A DNA stretch of 64,000 nt. Origin: Omphiscola glabra. Lineage: Eukaryota; Mollusca; Gastropoda; Lymnaeidae. Where the stretch lies: NCBI GenBank assembly GCA_964017045.1, contig OZ024796.1:926501-990500 (forward strand), read 5' to 3'. The translations under genes and the position numbers were made by a program. How positions within the stretch are numbered: the first letter of the stretch is position 1; every line of letters starts with the position of its first letter. Below, one piece after another: positions 11,948 through 24,482 of the stretch. A model generated the notes under the pieces. That model was not told the origin of the DNA. It made no database searches and was given only the letters and a program-made list of their open reading frames with translations.

Positions 11948-14900
11948 TCAACTGGACAGTGTTTGAGAGAGCAGCTTGGAGCACTCCACCAGCTTGCCCG
12001 TGTCAGAGCTGACAAACTTGGAGATCATCGCTGGCAAGTCGATGGAGTGTGACAAAGCTTTACAGCCATCATCCCCTGTCACCAATGTTCCTACCCCTAT
12101 CAGTAAACGATACGAGGCCTCAGGATCTAGCTCAGTGCTCAACAGTTCACCAACAGCCTGCAGACATTTGGACTTGCTTTCCAGGTCATCTAGACTTGAG
12201 AGTTTAACACAGTAGTTGAGAATAACTGTTGCTACCGCAACCTGGGCATTTTTCGTGGTGAGATCCTTGCCGTTGATTGCCGACTGCAGGATGGCGTCAA
12301 TTTGCTGAATGTTCAGAGATGTTCCATCGGGATATCTGAAAAGGTTGGCGAATGTGCGCATAGCTAACATGCGGCATGGCTGGCTGTTACCCTGACTGGC
12401 ATGTTGACACAACAAGTCGATGAAGTTTGGCCGTTGGCAGAAGAGTGAACAAATGGCACTGTTTTTTATACTGATTCGTAAAATGTCTAATGCCGGGAAA
12501 ACAAATTCTGTTTAAAAAAAAATTTTAATGTTCATGAAGACAATATTACTAAGTGGTTTTTAAAACCATATTTCGTATAATACAATATACATCTTTAATT
12601 CAGGAAAAAAATGATAAGTGTTCAATTGGATGGATAATTTCAAGTTTTAATAATTAAAATGGTTTTGAAATGTTAGGCTAAAGCTTTATTTCTTAAAGAT
12701 TACTTTGGTGAGTAAATGATTGTTAAGTAGGATGTAACAGTAATATCACATCATCAAGTATTATAAAGTTATATGCTTTTCTGGCTTGTATTTACCATTT
12801 ATTGAAATGTTATAGATACCACCAAATTTTTAATGACTTCTTTACCACAGAATTGTGTAACAAATATTATCTAAACTAACCAAAGATATCAGCATTTGAA
12901 AGTAATTCCCAACCAACTAAAACAAGCATATTGGAATATCAGAATAGATATTACCTTTAACCTATAAAGGTTGTTATCATTTGTCAGAATATATATATCA
13001 TATGAATATAACCCGTATGAAGTTAATAGAAAGTTGGCAAAAAAAGTATATTTCCAAATTGTATGAGCATGTCTAAACAAAAGTGGTTTGATCCCAAGTC
13101 TTAAGCCTTTGAGCGTCACATCAATGGAGATTTACTTATGTATATTCTTATTAGATCTTTTGGACACATGACCAGAAAAACTTCTCAATTCTATTCCTCT
13201 CAACGTATCACTTGTAGAAAATATTTGCTTTAAATTGTGTACACACGTACCTGGAGGCCATGAAATAAGCTTCTCTAGGACTTTAACACCCTCTGGACTG
13301 GATTGGCCTGAGATCAAAGGAATTAAGCTATCTAACGATTGTTCGGGTACCTGGGCATCAGGCTCCACAGACTTGTTAAATTCTTTTAATTTACCTGAAA
13401 AATGTTTGTTATTAAATACAGGGGCAACAAATCAGTTCACTTCTTTTTGGATACAAGGTAGATAAAAATTTATAATAAAATTTTATCGGTAAGTAACTTT
13501 GACATTTTTGTAAATAAAATACTCTGAATAATGACTGTACAAAAATAATTCTTATCTCAAGCACATCTATTTTGTGTTGTGTTTTAGGTAATTTTAGCCA
13601 TTAAAAAAAAAAAGTAACATTACAACTACTCCCTGAATCACATAAAATGTTCACACTTTAAATGAAACTCCCTCTAGACATTTAAGAACACAGGTAAGGT
13701 AATTAAAAATTTAAGTACCTAATATCTGCTCTGCAGAGCTAGCAGAATCCATGTATATGTAAGTCTTGACAGGGAAGTGACTGTTAGAAACATTGGCAGC
13801 AGTAGTGGTTTGACCTAAGATTAAAAGTTCAGTCGGTTTTTGTTTTTTTAAATATGCAATCAAGAAAATATAAATATGTACATTTTATCGGTGAGGAATA
13901 GAGTTTAAAGGATTTCATTCATTCAGCAGTGTTGAACATGATTGTGAACGTAAAAATAAAATCCATAGCATTTCAATTTATGAGACATTTTACATTTTCT
14001 TTCTGAGTCATTCGTTCCACTTTATTAACAAGAAGCCTTCAATATGAAGTTCAAAATTAAATTCTAATAAATCTTCATCGGAGAATAACAAAAAAATGTA
14101 AATAATGTTCTGGAATTGCTTGACAGAAACACTGTGTACTCACCATCAGGTATGTATCTCCCTGCCCCCATTGCACTCACCATCAGGTATGTATCTACCT
14201 GCCCCCATTGCGTACTCACCATCAGGTATGTATCTCCCTGCCCCCATTGCGTACTCACCATCAGGTATGTATCTCCCTGCCCCCGTAAATGGATCTGATA
14301 CATCCATAGGGGTGTTTATACCTTCATCCTTGTCTGGAATGTATCTGTCCCCACCTGAACAACAAAAGTAATTGTTGAGAAAAAGAAAAGACAACATTAA
14401 TAACTTCCAATTCGTTCATGAAATTATTAATGTGCTTGAAATTACAGCTGTTGAGCACACAAATAGAATTAGTTATTATGGGTTGGCAGCTTCTTAAACA
14501 ATATAAAAAAATGAACATTTTTTAATTTATTTTTTGCATAACTGTAACCAAACTTTATGGTAAACTGTGACATTATAAAGGTGTAGTAGCAAATATTACT
14601 ATTTTGTACATCATTATTATTATATCCTGATCTAATATACCATAAGTATTGTTATTATTATATCTATCTTACTATTTTATATATTACTAGTTAAAGCCTG
14701 CTAAACCGTGGCAACAGCAATGCGTGAACTTCCCATCTACTAAAGTTACTTGACAAAACATGAACTCAAGTAACGCACATTTAAGAATCTCAATTTTTGC
14801 TGTACCCCTCCCGCCAATGATAAGTCACTGCAAACTTTTTATTTCACGCCCATGAATTTCACACCCATGAACTATGTTAAATATTGTGATGTCCCAACCA

Positions 14901-17900
14901 CTTTCAAACCGAATATTTTTTACACAATATTTAAATTGAGACGATTTTATTTTCCGTAAAGAAAATTTTACGCAGTTGCGTTACATAAAAATATCAGTTA
15001 GCGTAGTTATCGGGAATTATATTTCGCAGGCTATTGAACTTATTATTGAACAATACTTTCTTTCAAACAATTAGAATTATTTGTGGCTGATTTCTACAAG
15101 CGTAGCCGTGACGTCATTTGCGTGGATTCACTCCCCTTATTTTTTTTATTAGAGTTATATTTTACTTAAATTACGATGGCATGTTTTTTAATTAAATTTT
15201 TATTGGTTGATTAAATATAATGATAAAATTTGATTGGTTGGCTGATTTAGTATTTTATGTCGTCTGCCATGATGACCACACGTGTTTTATTCCTGTTTCA
15301 TTAATTTTTGGATATTCTTTTCGTTGGAACCTGAAATAAAGTGTGTAAAAGTGTATTCCATGAAAATGTAAGTTGGGTTTTCATTACTTCTTTATTTTAT
15401 AATTAATTTTGGCCACTTTTCTTTGTTTTTTTTAAACTTTCCTACTTTTCAGGGTCAAAACCCAGCGTCACGTTAGGCTAAGGCGAGAGTGTCAAAACGC
15501 TGGTTCCGATAGGGTCAAAACCCTGTTAGGGAGAGGGTCAAAACCCTGTTAGGGAGAGGGTCAAAACCCTGTTAGGGAGAGGGTCAAAACCCTGTTAGGG
15601 AGAGGGTCAAAACCCTGTTAGGGAGAGGGTCAAAACCCTGTTAGGGAGAGGGTCAAAACTCTGTTAGGGGGAGGGTCAAAACCCTGTTAGGGAGAGGGTC
15701 AAAACCCTGTTAGGGAGGAATTTAGGGTTCAGGTTAGGGTGAGGGATAGATTTAGATCATTTTTTCATTTTAAAAAACTTTTTATTCGTAATTTTAGCAA
15801 AAAACATGAGTTATTTTATTTTTCCACGGCCGTCATCTTGGTTGTCCCGACCCGTGAACACGTAAAAGTTCGCGGGTTGGGGCAACCAAGATGGCGGCCA
15901 TGGTAAAAGACGCGGCTATCTTTCTAAAAATTTACCTTATTTGTAATATACTCTCAATACCAAATTCCTTAATTAGAAAGCAATCCATTAGGAAGCAGCC
16001 CAGGAGTCACACCAGAAGCGTAATATATATAAGAGATTATTATGTCACAATCTGATATAGCATTAGTATTGTTATTATACCAGTACAAGATAGCCTACCA
16101 GTAAAAGGGTCTGAATGGGCCAAGGCAGAGCCAGTTCCTAGAGTGACCCCTTTGGTGTTCTCAATAATAAAGTAAGCAACTTGGTCAAGGAATGACTGTG
16201 ACAGTTCATGTTTGTAGAGAAACTGCTGGGCAGCCATCCAAGGATCTTCGGATATGTTGTAGGGCAGTTTCAGTGGAGGAGCACCTTCTTTGATGTCAAC
16301 AGTGAAGACATAATCATATTCCTGGAAAAACAAAAGTTAAAGATTAGAAGGATGACAAGATTTGGAAATATCTAACACTGAGTACCTCTAAATACTGGAG
16401 GAAAGACAATTCATTTATTAAATTTTAAAAATCTTATTTGGATTATCTCAATATGTTTATTATCAGCTTTGAAGATGAATCCTCCTAAATGTGCTAACAG
16501 AGAATTGAAATTTAATGACACTTTCTATAAGCATTTTGTCTTTTCAAATGGTATTTACAATTTGAACACATGAAATGAACACAAATAAATACAGCTGTAC
16601 AAACCTTCCCTTCGAACAAAGTCTTTCCAGAAGTGCTCTGTGTGCTTCCACTTGATCCAACAACATTTCCAATCTTCACCCACTTGGCTTGGCTCGCATC
16701 CCACTGATACACATCTACTCCACTACCTGTATTGACCATTGTTGTCTGACCATCTTTCTTACCTAGGACAAAAGGAAACCAAAAAAAAGTATTAAGACTT
16801 TGGCACTATTTAATTTTACGTTAGCCGTTTCTTTTTTATAACTATTAAGTTGCAAGTATTACCTGGTTTCTTCAGACTTTCCGGTCCGGGCAGATCTTCA
16901 GTTTTGATATCACCCAGTGGTTGACTTGAAACAGGCGCAGTGGCCAGTGCAGCTTCATGTGCTTCCAGGATCTCTGCATTGGCCACTCGTTCTGAGGCTT
17001 GAGTAAACACTCGTATCATTCCATCACTGACAATGAGTAGCCAAATACTAGTTTAAGTGGGTAAGAATTAAGCAGACAAGAACTTTATTAGAAAGACATT
17101 CAAGTTTTCATTATACCCTCGTAGATAAAAATTGATGGACATTACAATAAATATCTTGGATCAAAACTAACTTTACCTTGCACCTGAGGCAATGTCTCCA
17201 TTGGGGAGTGCACAAACAGCCCAGACTGACTCACATGGATGGTAAAGGCTCTGGATGCACTTTCCATCTCGCCAAACCCTCATTGTTCGGTCTTCCCCTC
17301 CAGTGATGAAGTCTTGACCATTTGGGAGGATTGATAAACTAAAGTGGAATAAATAAAGTGGTAACAATTCTAGTGAAATTATTTGAGCTGTTAAAAAAAT
17401 AAGTTTTCTTTTTTTAAATAACAATATTTTATCAAATTAAATGTAAGTAATTATAAAAAGTACAATGTTACTTTTGGTATTACCTGAATAATTTGTTGTG
17501 AATATTTTATTACACATTCAAATTTATCTTAGGGATAGATGTCTTTCACACAGTCTTTAAATATTTAAAAAAAACAGAAATAACAGTTAACATTTCAGAC
17601 ACTTACGCATATACATAATTTGTATGTCCAAAGTAAACAGCAATGCAATCCCCTGAGTTTACTGCCCAGCGACGTACAGTAGCATCATTTGAACAAGACA
17701 GAAATTCTCCTTCACTTATTACTGCAATGGCCCGCACACAGTCTTCATGGCCTGAAATTTAGTTGGTCAAAAATGTGTTTAAAATGTTACCACTTATTGG
17801 ATTAGTTGATTTTAACTCACTTAAGAAAAGGATATATGTATTTATATACAGTGAAACAAAAATGTTTTGCCTAATTTACATATACAAAATAAATAAATCA

Positions 17901-20900
17901 TATTGAAAAAATCTAAACCTTTGAATGTCTGTATACATTTGCCAGCTTTCCAGGACTTGATGGTTTTGTCAGCAGATCCTGTCAGCATTAAACCCTGACC
18001 TGATATAATCCCCACAGCCCACACAGCCAATTCGTGCCCTAAATGAGTAAAGCATTATGATGTAGTCCATACATAAAAATACTTAAATAATTCTAAGGTC
18101 AGTAAAATAAATTTGGGGGGGGGGGGGGAGAGAGAGAGAGAGAAGAGGTGGTGACAAACTTATTCTAATATTTAAAAGATCACTTCATTTTTAAAATGAT
18201 GCATCTTATTATTTATGTACAGAAACATGCACAATTATTTTGGAAACTTATTTTATTTTATACTTAATCCATTTATAAACTTGTAAAAAATTATAAAGTT
18301 TTAGATTTATTAAATTACATCAGAGACTTGGAGTGTAACAGTTCAATTTCTGATTCAATTAACATAAATTATAATGATTGTGGATTCACCACAAATGTAT
18401 TATTTAAGCAACTCTAGGTTCACTTTTAGTCGGTTACATTTTAAAAATAATTCTTTGGTACTGTAACACAAGTAGCAGTAAATATTAACTCTGATCAATA
18501 CCAAATTTACCTCTCAATTCCATAACACATTTTTGGTTGAGCCAGACCCGAGCAGTTTTATCCCAGGATCCACTTAGAAGAAATCCAAACTTTCCTGAAG
18601 CCAAGGCACACACTTAAAGAAATATAAAACATTTTAATGATAAAAACTTGTAACTCATTAATAATAATAATATTTTATTTTTTTTGCTGGGGTCCGTCCG
18701 TCACAATGTGATGATGGTGAAGACTTCGCAGGATGAAACATCATATGGATGATACGGCTTGGCAACCGTGGCATCACAGAGGAGTTGTCGAACTGATTCA
18801 TTGTACCAATGTTATCCGCCTATGGGACTCCATCTCCGAGTTTGAATTCAGAGTTTCCTTCTCTTAGATGACTTGCAATCCAAGGTTAACGAGTCCCATC
18901 CACCCGGGGTGCTGGTAATGTTTTTTTTTGCTTGACTGGGCTTTGGTGGGGATTGAACTCACATTATTTTAATCCTATTAAAATGCTTTTAAAAAATGTC
19001 ACTATTTGATTTTCTGTAATTTACAGCTTCTAGCTTTGCTTACTTTAAGACGTTAAGTTCATTTCTACTTATAAAAATTGTAGCAAATTTTTATAAAGAC
19101 TAAATGGCATCCAATTTCCTTGTGCATATGTTTTTATCATTAGAATATGTACAAGTCTACATCTCAAGAGACAGCCACCTATGAAAATGTAGCTGTCTAC
19201 TCAGATCTTTTAGAGCAGAATAATTTTAATATTCGAAAAATTCATAAAGAATGTTACTGGTAAAGTCTTTACCATTTCCTTCATGTCCTGTCAGCTTATA
19301 GACAGGTTCTGGGACACCAGGCTTGTAGGCTAAGATATTCTTGTCAATGCTTCCGGTAACAATTAGTCCCTCGGGGTAAGTGTCATCAGGTGGCATGACA
19401 CAAATACTGGATACAAAGTTTTTATGACCTTTCATTACAAGTTCCTTCCGGAAACTGTTATCACCTCTAATAAATAAAAAATGAATGTTTTTATAGCACA
19501 TGGTGGAATTTACCAAAATTATCACGGGAGTAATATAAAACATGTGCATGAATCTTTTAAAACTAATAATTAAACGCTATTATTTGTTCTTTTATTCAGT
19601 TAATTTTCAAATTTGTTTAAATAAATTAATTTGTAAAAAAAAAAAACTAAATTTTTAAAAACTACAATTTAAATTACTGGAAGATGACATTACTACTTGG
19701 TCTTGGATTTTTCCTGTGTGCGTTAAGCTAATGAAAATCATTTGCATACTATTGTATGACAAAAATAAATACTTCTTTTTCAATGATGGTGAATGTTATA
19801 AAAAAAGGGTTTTATAATTTAATTTCAGGAGCAGACACAGGCCTAAGCCTAAGCCAATTCAATCTAGGCCTAACTAAAATAAATAAAGTAGTAAAAATAA
19901 CCACTTAAAACTGATGCAATCTTAGAGCAAAATTTTTTTTTTATTTACCCTAGACAACTTTCAACATTGCTCTCGAAGGGTCTTGACTAGAGAAACCAGA
20001 GTATATTGTATATTGACAGGGGGGGGGGGGGGGGATTTTACACTTAAGCTGGGATACTGACTTAGCATTCAGGTTAGGAAGACCTGTAGATTTTACTATT
20101 GAAGGTTTTTCTAAACAAAATATTTAATTTCTTTCCAAACTTTTGTTTCTCTCAGTATGCAGCTAAAACAGCACATTCTCTCTCTTTCCCCTCCCCATTT
20201 TAGCAGACATGTTTTTTGTATTTTTTTTACACAGCCACCATTTTGGTTGCTGTCATGGCAACAAGATGTGACCATGTGAAATGAGTGACACGATGGACAT
20301 AAATTTACAGATTAAATTGGTTTGGTAATTAGACTAACTTAACAATTTAATAGAGATACAGTATTAATGATGGTAGACATACTTCCTGGTGCTTATTAAA
20401 TGAAACAACTATAACTAATTAATAGGCCCTTTGTTATTTGTCATAGTAGACCCTGTTATAAGGGATGACGTATTTTAAGACGCTTTGCCCGCCTTCCACG
20501 TGCATGACCTCTTTCAAGTCGGTCCTGTGTTGGGGCGGCTAGAAAAAATATCCCTTTGATGATACTTTTGTTTACTATCATCCGTTTCTGTGGAACATGA
20601 TAGAACAATCTAGAAAATGTGGGAAGCAGTAAGACTGTGTGTTCCATTTCCAGAATGATCATCTGAAACTGCCTATAAAAAGGGCTGACCGATAGAGAGG
20701 GGGAGATTTTTTCCTTTCCTTGATTACGAGGCATGCTATGTGTCATTATACTTTGTTGTGTGTAGAGATTTTTATTTCCTCGTACAATTTTGTGCTCATT
20801 GTATTTTGATATACAGTACCGGTACCAGCAAATCTGTAAGTTTATAATTTCAATCATATTTCACTTGCTGTTATTATTTAATTGAAGTTCACAAATTAAA

Positions 20901-23718
20901 AGGTTATTAATTGTAATTAGCTCTGGCCTTGATTGTCGTATTTGGTATTATTTTTAAACGTTGGTATCGTTCTTTATTATGGACTGTTTCTGAACGAGCC
21001 ATAGACAAAAATTAAGAGATTAAATTCTCCATCTATAACGGTCCGTAATAACCCTTTGATAAAAATTTCAAAACATTTTTAAAAATTTAAAAATACTACG
21101 ACTACAGCTGTATAGAACCTACAGCATAAATTACAGGAACACCAAGATCAACTTTCTAGCTCAAGTGGTTCAAAAGTTATGAATTTTTTAGTAAGAACCC
21201 CAAAACCACTTTTTTACTATGGCATGGCTTTGGCACTATGGTTATTGAGTTTTCCTCCAAAAGGGGGCCCTTTATTTGGCTTTTGCTTTTACGCCTATAA
21301 CTTTATTATAATATATATTTTTAAACTAATATAAATATATTAGTTGTAATAAAAGCTATTTATCGCACTCCTTAAATCATTTATATTACCGGTAGTATAA
21401 TTACTATTATAATACTTTTCCAAAGATTATCTAAGTCAAAGACAAGTGCTTTTCAATCGGATTAAGAATTTATTATGCTAAAATTCGATTATAAAAGGTA
21501 AACCCTCATATAAAGTGGAGGTCGCCATTTGACAACGTATTTCGGGTATTTCCGGGCGATACCAAAGTGCCTAGTCATAGCCTAGCCTAATTAATAATTA
21601 ATCACATGAATTTTATTTCTTTATCTGCAACAGTGAATAATTTCACAGTGAAAGTATTTCATTAAGTAGGCCTTGTCCTATTGTATATTGATTATTGTCA
21701 GGTTCACAGTCTGAAAAAAGATATGGGCTAATGCAGAGAATTGGTGCCATTTGGGATACATTAGGGTTCAGGTTAGGTTAAGGTATACATTTAAATTTAG
21801 GGTTCAGGTTAGGTTTAGAGCAGGGGTCGGGAACCTATGGCTCGTGAGCCAGATGTGGCGCTATTGATGGCTGCATCTGGCTCGCCGACAAAAATTCAAA
21901 TATAAAAAAATTGTTTCTTTAGACTCCTATGATCTACATATTAATTGCATATCAATATTTCAATCTACAAATGAGCTAAAGTCTACTGCAGCTCAGCATC
22001 AGAAGTGGTAAAGGAGATAAACCCCGCTGACTGTTGAAATTACACAAAATGCACACATTTACTTGAATTTTTAGTTTTAAACATAATGTATGGATCTCAC
22101 AGGATTACTTTTCAAAATATGTGGTGTCCAAGGCTCTCTCAGACAAAAAGGTTCCCGACCCCTGGTTTAGAGTGAATTATAAATGTTCACAGGTACGGTA
22201 GTGGCAACCAAGAAGCGGACTGTGTGATACATCATGGCACCAATTGTATGCATTTACCGACTTAAGACTATTAAGTAAAGTGGTAAATTTGGAGAGATCA
22301 TGTCTCGTATTTTACTATGGCTGCCATCTTGGTTGCCACAGACCCGTAAAATTAACCTAAACGTATCCCTAAGCCTAACCTGAACCCTAAATCAGGCACA
22401 AAAAAAAACAATATTTAACTAAACATTCCATCAGCGTATGAATACTAATAAATAAATTCTCAAAAATAAAACAAATGGGAAGTGACTCCCCATAAACTAA
22501 CACGCAAATGACAAATGGGCTGATTTTTACGTGCGTATCCGTGACGTCATTTGTGTGGATTCACTCCCCTTATTTTTTTAATTAGAGTTACATTTTCCTT
22601 AAATTACGATGGCATGTTTTTTTAATTAAATTTTTATTGGTTGATTAAATTAATGATAAAATTTGATTGGTTGGCTGATTTAGTATTTTATGTCGTCTGC
22701 CATTTCATAAGATTATTTTAGAGGATGACCACACATGTTTTATTCGTGTTTCATTAATTTTTGGATATTCTTTTAGTTGGAACCTGAAATAAAGTGTGTA
22801 AAAGTGTATTCCATGAAAATGTAAGTTGGGTTTTCATTACTTCTTTATTTTATAATTAATTTTGGCCACTTTTCTTTGTTTTTTTTAAATTTTCCTACTT
22901 TTCAGGGTCAAAACCCAGCGCCACGTTAGGCTAAGGCGAGAGTGTCAAAACGCTGGTTCCGATAGGGTTAGGGAGAGGGTCAAAACCCTGTTAGGGAGAG
23001 GGTCAAAACCCTGTTAGGGAGAGGGTCAAAACTCTGTTAGGGAGAGGGTCAAAACCCTGTTAGGGAGAGGGTCAAAACCCTGTTAGGGAGAGGGTCAAAA
23101 CCCTGTTAGGGAGGAATTTAGGGTTCAGGTTAGGGTGAGGGATAGATTTAGATCATTTTTTCATTTTTAAAAACTTTTTATTCGTAATTTTAGCAAAAAA
23201 CATGAGTTATTTTATTTTTCCATGGCCGCCATCTTGGTTGTCCCGACCTGTGAACACGTAAAAGTTCGCGGGTCGGGGCAACCAAGATGGCGGCCATGGT
23301 AAAAATCGCGGATATCTTTCTCAAAATTTACCGACAAATGAATTCAAGACACGATCTCTCCAAATTAGCCGACTATTCTTGCCTTAGAAATAGTAAGACC
23401 AGATAAGTCTAAACAGCAAAGTAAAATTATTGATAACATAATTAATAATATTATTGGTCACATTTTTTATTTTACGACTCATTTTTTAAAATCATTAAAT
23501 TAAATTTAAATGAATTATTCATTTCATTATTGTCATTAAGTTATTAAGAATTTTGACATTTTAAAGAACAAATCATACTCATTTTCCACCCAGATGCAGC
23601 TAGTATTATCCCTGGATCCAGATATTAATCCGTTTTCGGGAAATATTGATGTAATTAGAACACGGACATCTTTTTCATGACCAGTCAAATTACACCGCAG
23701 TCTGTACGGTATCGCCAT
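11948..23718 (-). CDS. PLAA: Phospholipase A2-activating protein (PLAA / Doa1-Ufd3 homologue)
   Basis: A ubiquitin-binding WD40 protein that works with the p97/VCP ATPase (family knowledge). Thirteen coding exons were read on the minus strand, all joining in frame at GT-AG sites: 23579-23718, 19273-19466, 18511-18612, 17919-18038, 17607-17751, 17177-17338, 16863-17026, 16605-16762, 16099-16321, 14259-14354, 13719-13814, 13251-13394 and 11948-12507. This gives about 767 residues, against about 795 in human. Residues about 1-290 are WD40 blades ([41 protein letters not shown]). The PFU ubiquitin-binding domain spans exons 8-9 (YQWD...KIGNVVG, LPYN, DPW) and ends in SDPFTG. The PUL domain, which binds p97, fills exons 11-13. 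The start [15 protein letters not shown] fits the family. Exon 10 ends inside a minisatellite that repeats its own 5' splice site. No frame damage was seen, so the gene is probably functional. Confidence 0.97.
14142..14290 (-). repeat. 39-bp repeat containing the PLAA exon 10 splice donor, 4 copies
   Basis: The end of PLAA exon 10 plus its donor is tandemly repeated. Each unit reads, on the gene strand, GGGGCAGGGAGATACATACC then TGATG and GTGAGT. The four donors would end the exon at 14259, 14220, 14181 or 14144. The first two steps are 39 bp (13 codons, in frame) and the last is 37 bp because two bases are missing. Read through, the unit encodes repeats of [13 protein letters not shown], an extension of the conserved GRYVPG-type motif between the PFU and PUL domains. 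Confidence 0.9.
15085..15938. mobile_element. Dispersed ~0.85-kb hairpin-ended repeat, copy 1 (PLAA intron 9)
   Basis: Closely similar by eye to 22517-23335. Order: a conserved block (GTGACGTCATTTGCGTGGAT, TTGATTGGTTGGCTGATTTA), an internal array of the 23-bp unit GGGAGAGGGTCAAAACCCTG TTA (about nine copies, 15525-15715), a TTAGGGTTCAGGTTAGGG segment, and a long hairpin at 15824-15903. No protein is encoded. Probably a non-autonomous transposable element; the class is unclear. Confidence 0.75.
18113..18148. repeat. G14 homopolymer with (AG)n
   Basis: Fourteen G residues followed by an AG dinucleotide run, in PLAA intron 3. Confidence 0.9.
18657..18968 (-). mobile_element. SINE-like repeat in PLAA intron 2
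   Basis: A compact segment of higher GC than its surroundings. On the minus strand it begins near GAGTTCAATCCCCACCAAAG, which resembles the B box of a tRNA-derived promoter, and ends in an A-rich tail with an ATT-type microsatellite (18657-18680 on plus). That organisation fits a tRNA-related SINE inserted antisense relative to the plus strand. The family is not identified. Confidence 0.5.
20454..20900 (+). promoter_or_regulatory. Candidate promoter-like / solo LTR segment in PLAA intron 1
   Basis: Distinct from its AT-rich surroundings. It contains CTATAAAAAGGGC (a good TATA box) at about 20671, preceded by GAA/TTC-type pentamers (GTGGAACATG, TCTAGAAAAT, TTCCAGAATG) that resemble heat-shock elements. 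It begins TGTTATAAGGGATGACG, as an LTR could. I did not find a matching end or target duplication, so LTR identity is a guess. Confidence 0.35.
21739..22245. mobile_element. Inverted-repeat element (AATTGGTGCCA ends), split by a hAT insertion
   Basis: The left end AATTGGTGCCAT and right end ATGGCACCAATT are inverted copies. With the inserted hAT removed, the body (TTAGGGTTCAGGTTAGG, AGTGAATTATAAATGTTCAC, GGCAACCAAGAAG) matches the partial copy at 44685-44793 in LMBRD1 intron 1. No coding capacity. Confidence 0.7.
21821..22164. mobile_element. Non-autonomous hAT element (CAGGGGTCGGGAACC ends)
   Basis: The 344-bp element starts CAGGGGTCGGGAACCTATGG and ends GGTTCCCGACCCCTG, near-perfect terminal inverted repeats. 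It is flanked by an exact 8-bp target duplication GTTTAGAG (21813-21820 and 22165-22172), the hallmark of hAT transposition. It carries no transposase. It sits inside another element, so it is the younger of the two. Confidence 0.9.
22286..23366. mobile_element. Dispersed hairpin-ended repeat, copy 2, with flanking inverted repeats (PLAA intron 1)
   Basis: The core 22517-23335 matches copy 1 at 15085-15938, with a shorter internal 23-bp array (about six units, 22970-23110). Outside it, AATTTGGAGAGATCATGTCT at 22286 is inverted at about 23345-23366, and CTGCCATCTTGGTTGCCAC at about 22321 is inverted near 23280. The whole may be a larger inverted-repeat element containing the core. The near-perfect hairpin is at 23220-23299 (two 29-base arms, one mismatch, 22-base loop). 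Confidence 0.65.
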
Positions 23719-24161
23719 GTTGAATGTAGAAACATAAAAGTGAATGTAAACATGTGATTATCTTTTCGCAATTTTCTTTATACTTTCATAAAAATACTTT
23801 TTTTTTTATTTATAAGATTTGTGTTTATTATTACATATTTTATCCCACAATTTTTAAATTTAACATCATATATATACAAAATATGGCTTCTACTTTTAGA
23901 ATAGGGAAGGGGTCCCATCAAAGGACTAATGAGTAGGATTGTATGCAAAACTTTTGGAAATCTAAAAGTAAAAGTAATCAATCCAGAGTTGTCACGTCGG
24001 TCAGACAAAAATGGAAAAATTTAGGGTATTACAATTGGCAAAAGAGGGGGGGGGGTAAGAAAAATTGCCTTTTGTTAGCAATAATATAATTGAAGAACAT
24101 TTATTAAAAGTTCCTTTCATTACTTTTTTTATAACATTTCTTTTAAGCTTATTACATTTAA

Positions 24162-24482
24162 GGGGCCATCCATAAATGACATCGCGGCATTTTGGTTGAT
24201 TTTACCCCCACCCCCATCCCTTTTCACCACACTAGTAAAAAATGTGTAATACTCAATATAGACACAAAAACCATCACATATTCGCGGACATCCAGTGTCG
24301 TAGGAGTGGGGGCGGTCCCTACTCTGGAGTTTTTTTTTTTTCTGGAAGTGTGGTGGCAAAAATCTTGGCACGTTCCTAATGGCACTTACCCTAGCAACCC
24401 CAATGTATGCACATCAAGCCCCCCCTCCCCCACTCCCCCCCAACTCTTTTTTAAGCGCATGGCGTCGTTTATAGATGGCCCC
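24162..24482. mobile_element. MITE with GGGGCCATCCATAAATGAC ends
   Basis: A 321-bp element between PLAA and HSDL2. The left end GGGGCCATCCATAAATGAC and right end GTCGTTTATAGATGGCCCC match as inverted repeats in 17 of 19 positions. No open frame of note. I could not assign a target duplication, so the superfamily stays open. Confidence 0.75.

Noticed and set aside
15525..15715. Possible interstitial telomere (TTAGGG) array
   Set aside because: TTAGGG occurs once per 23-bp unit inside a dispersed repeat, not as consecutive hexamers.
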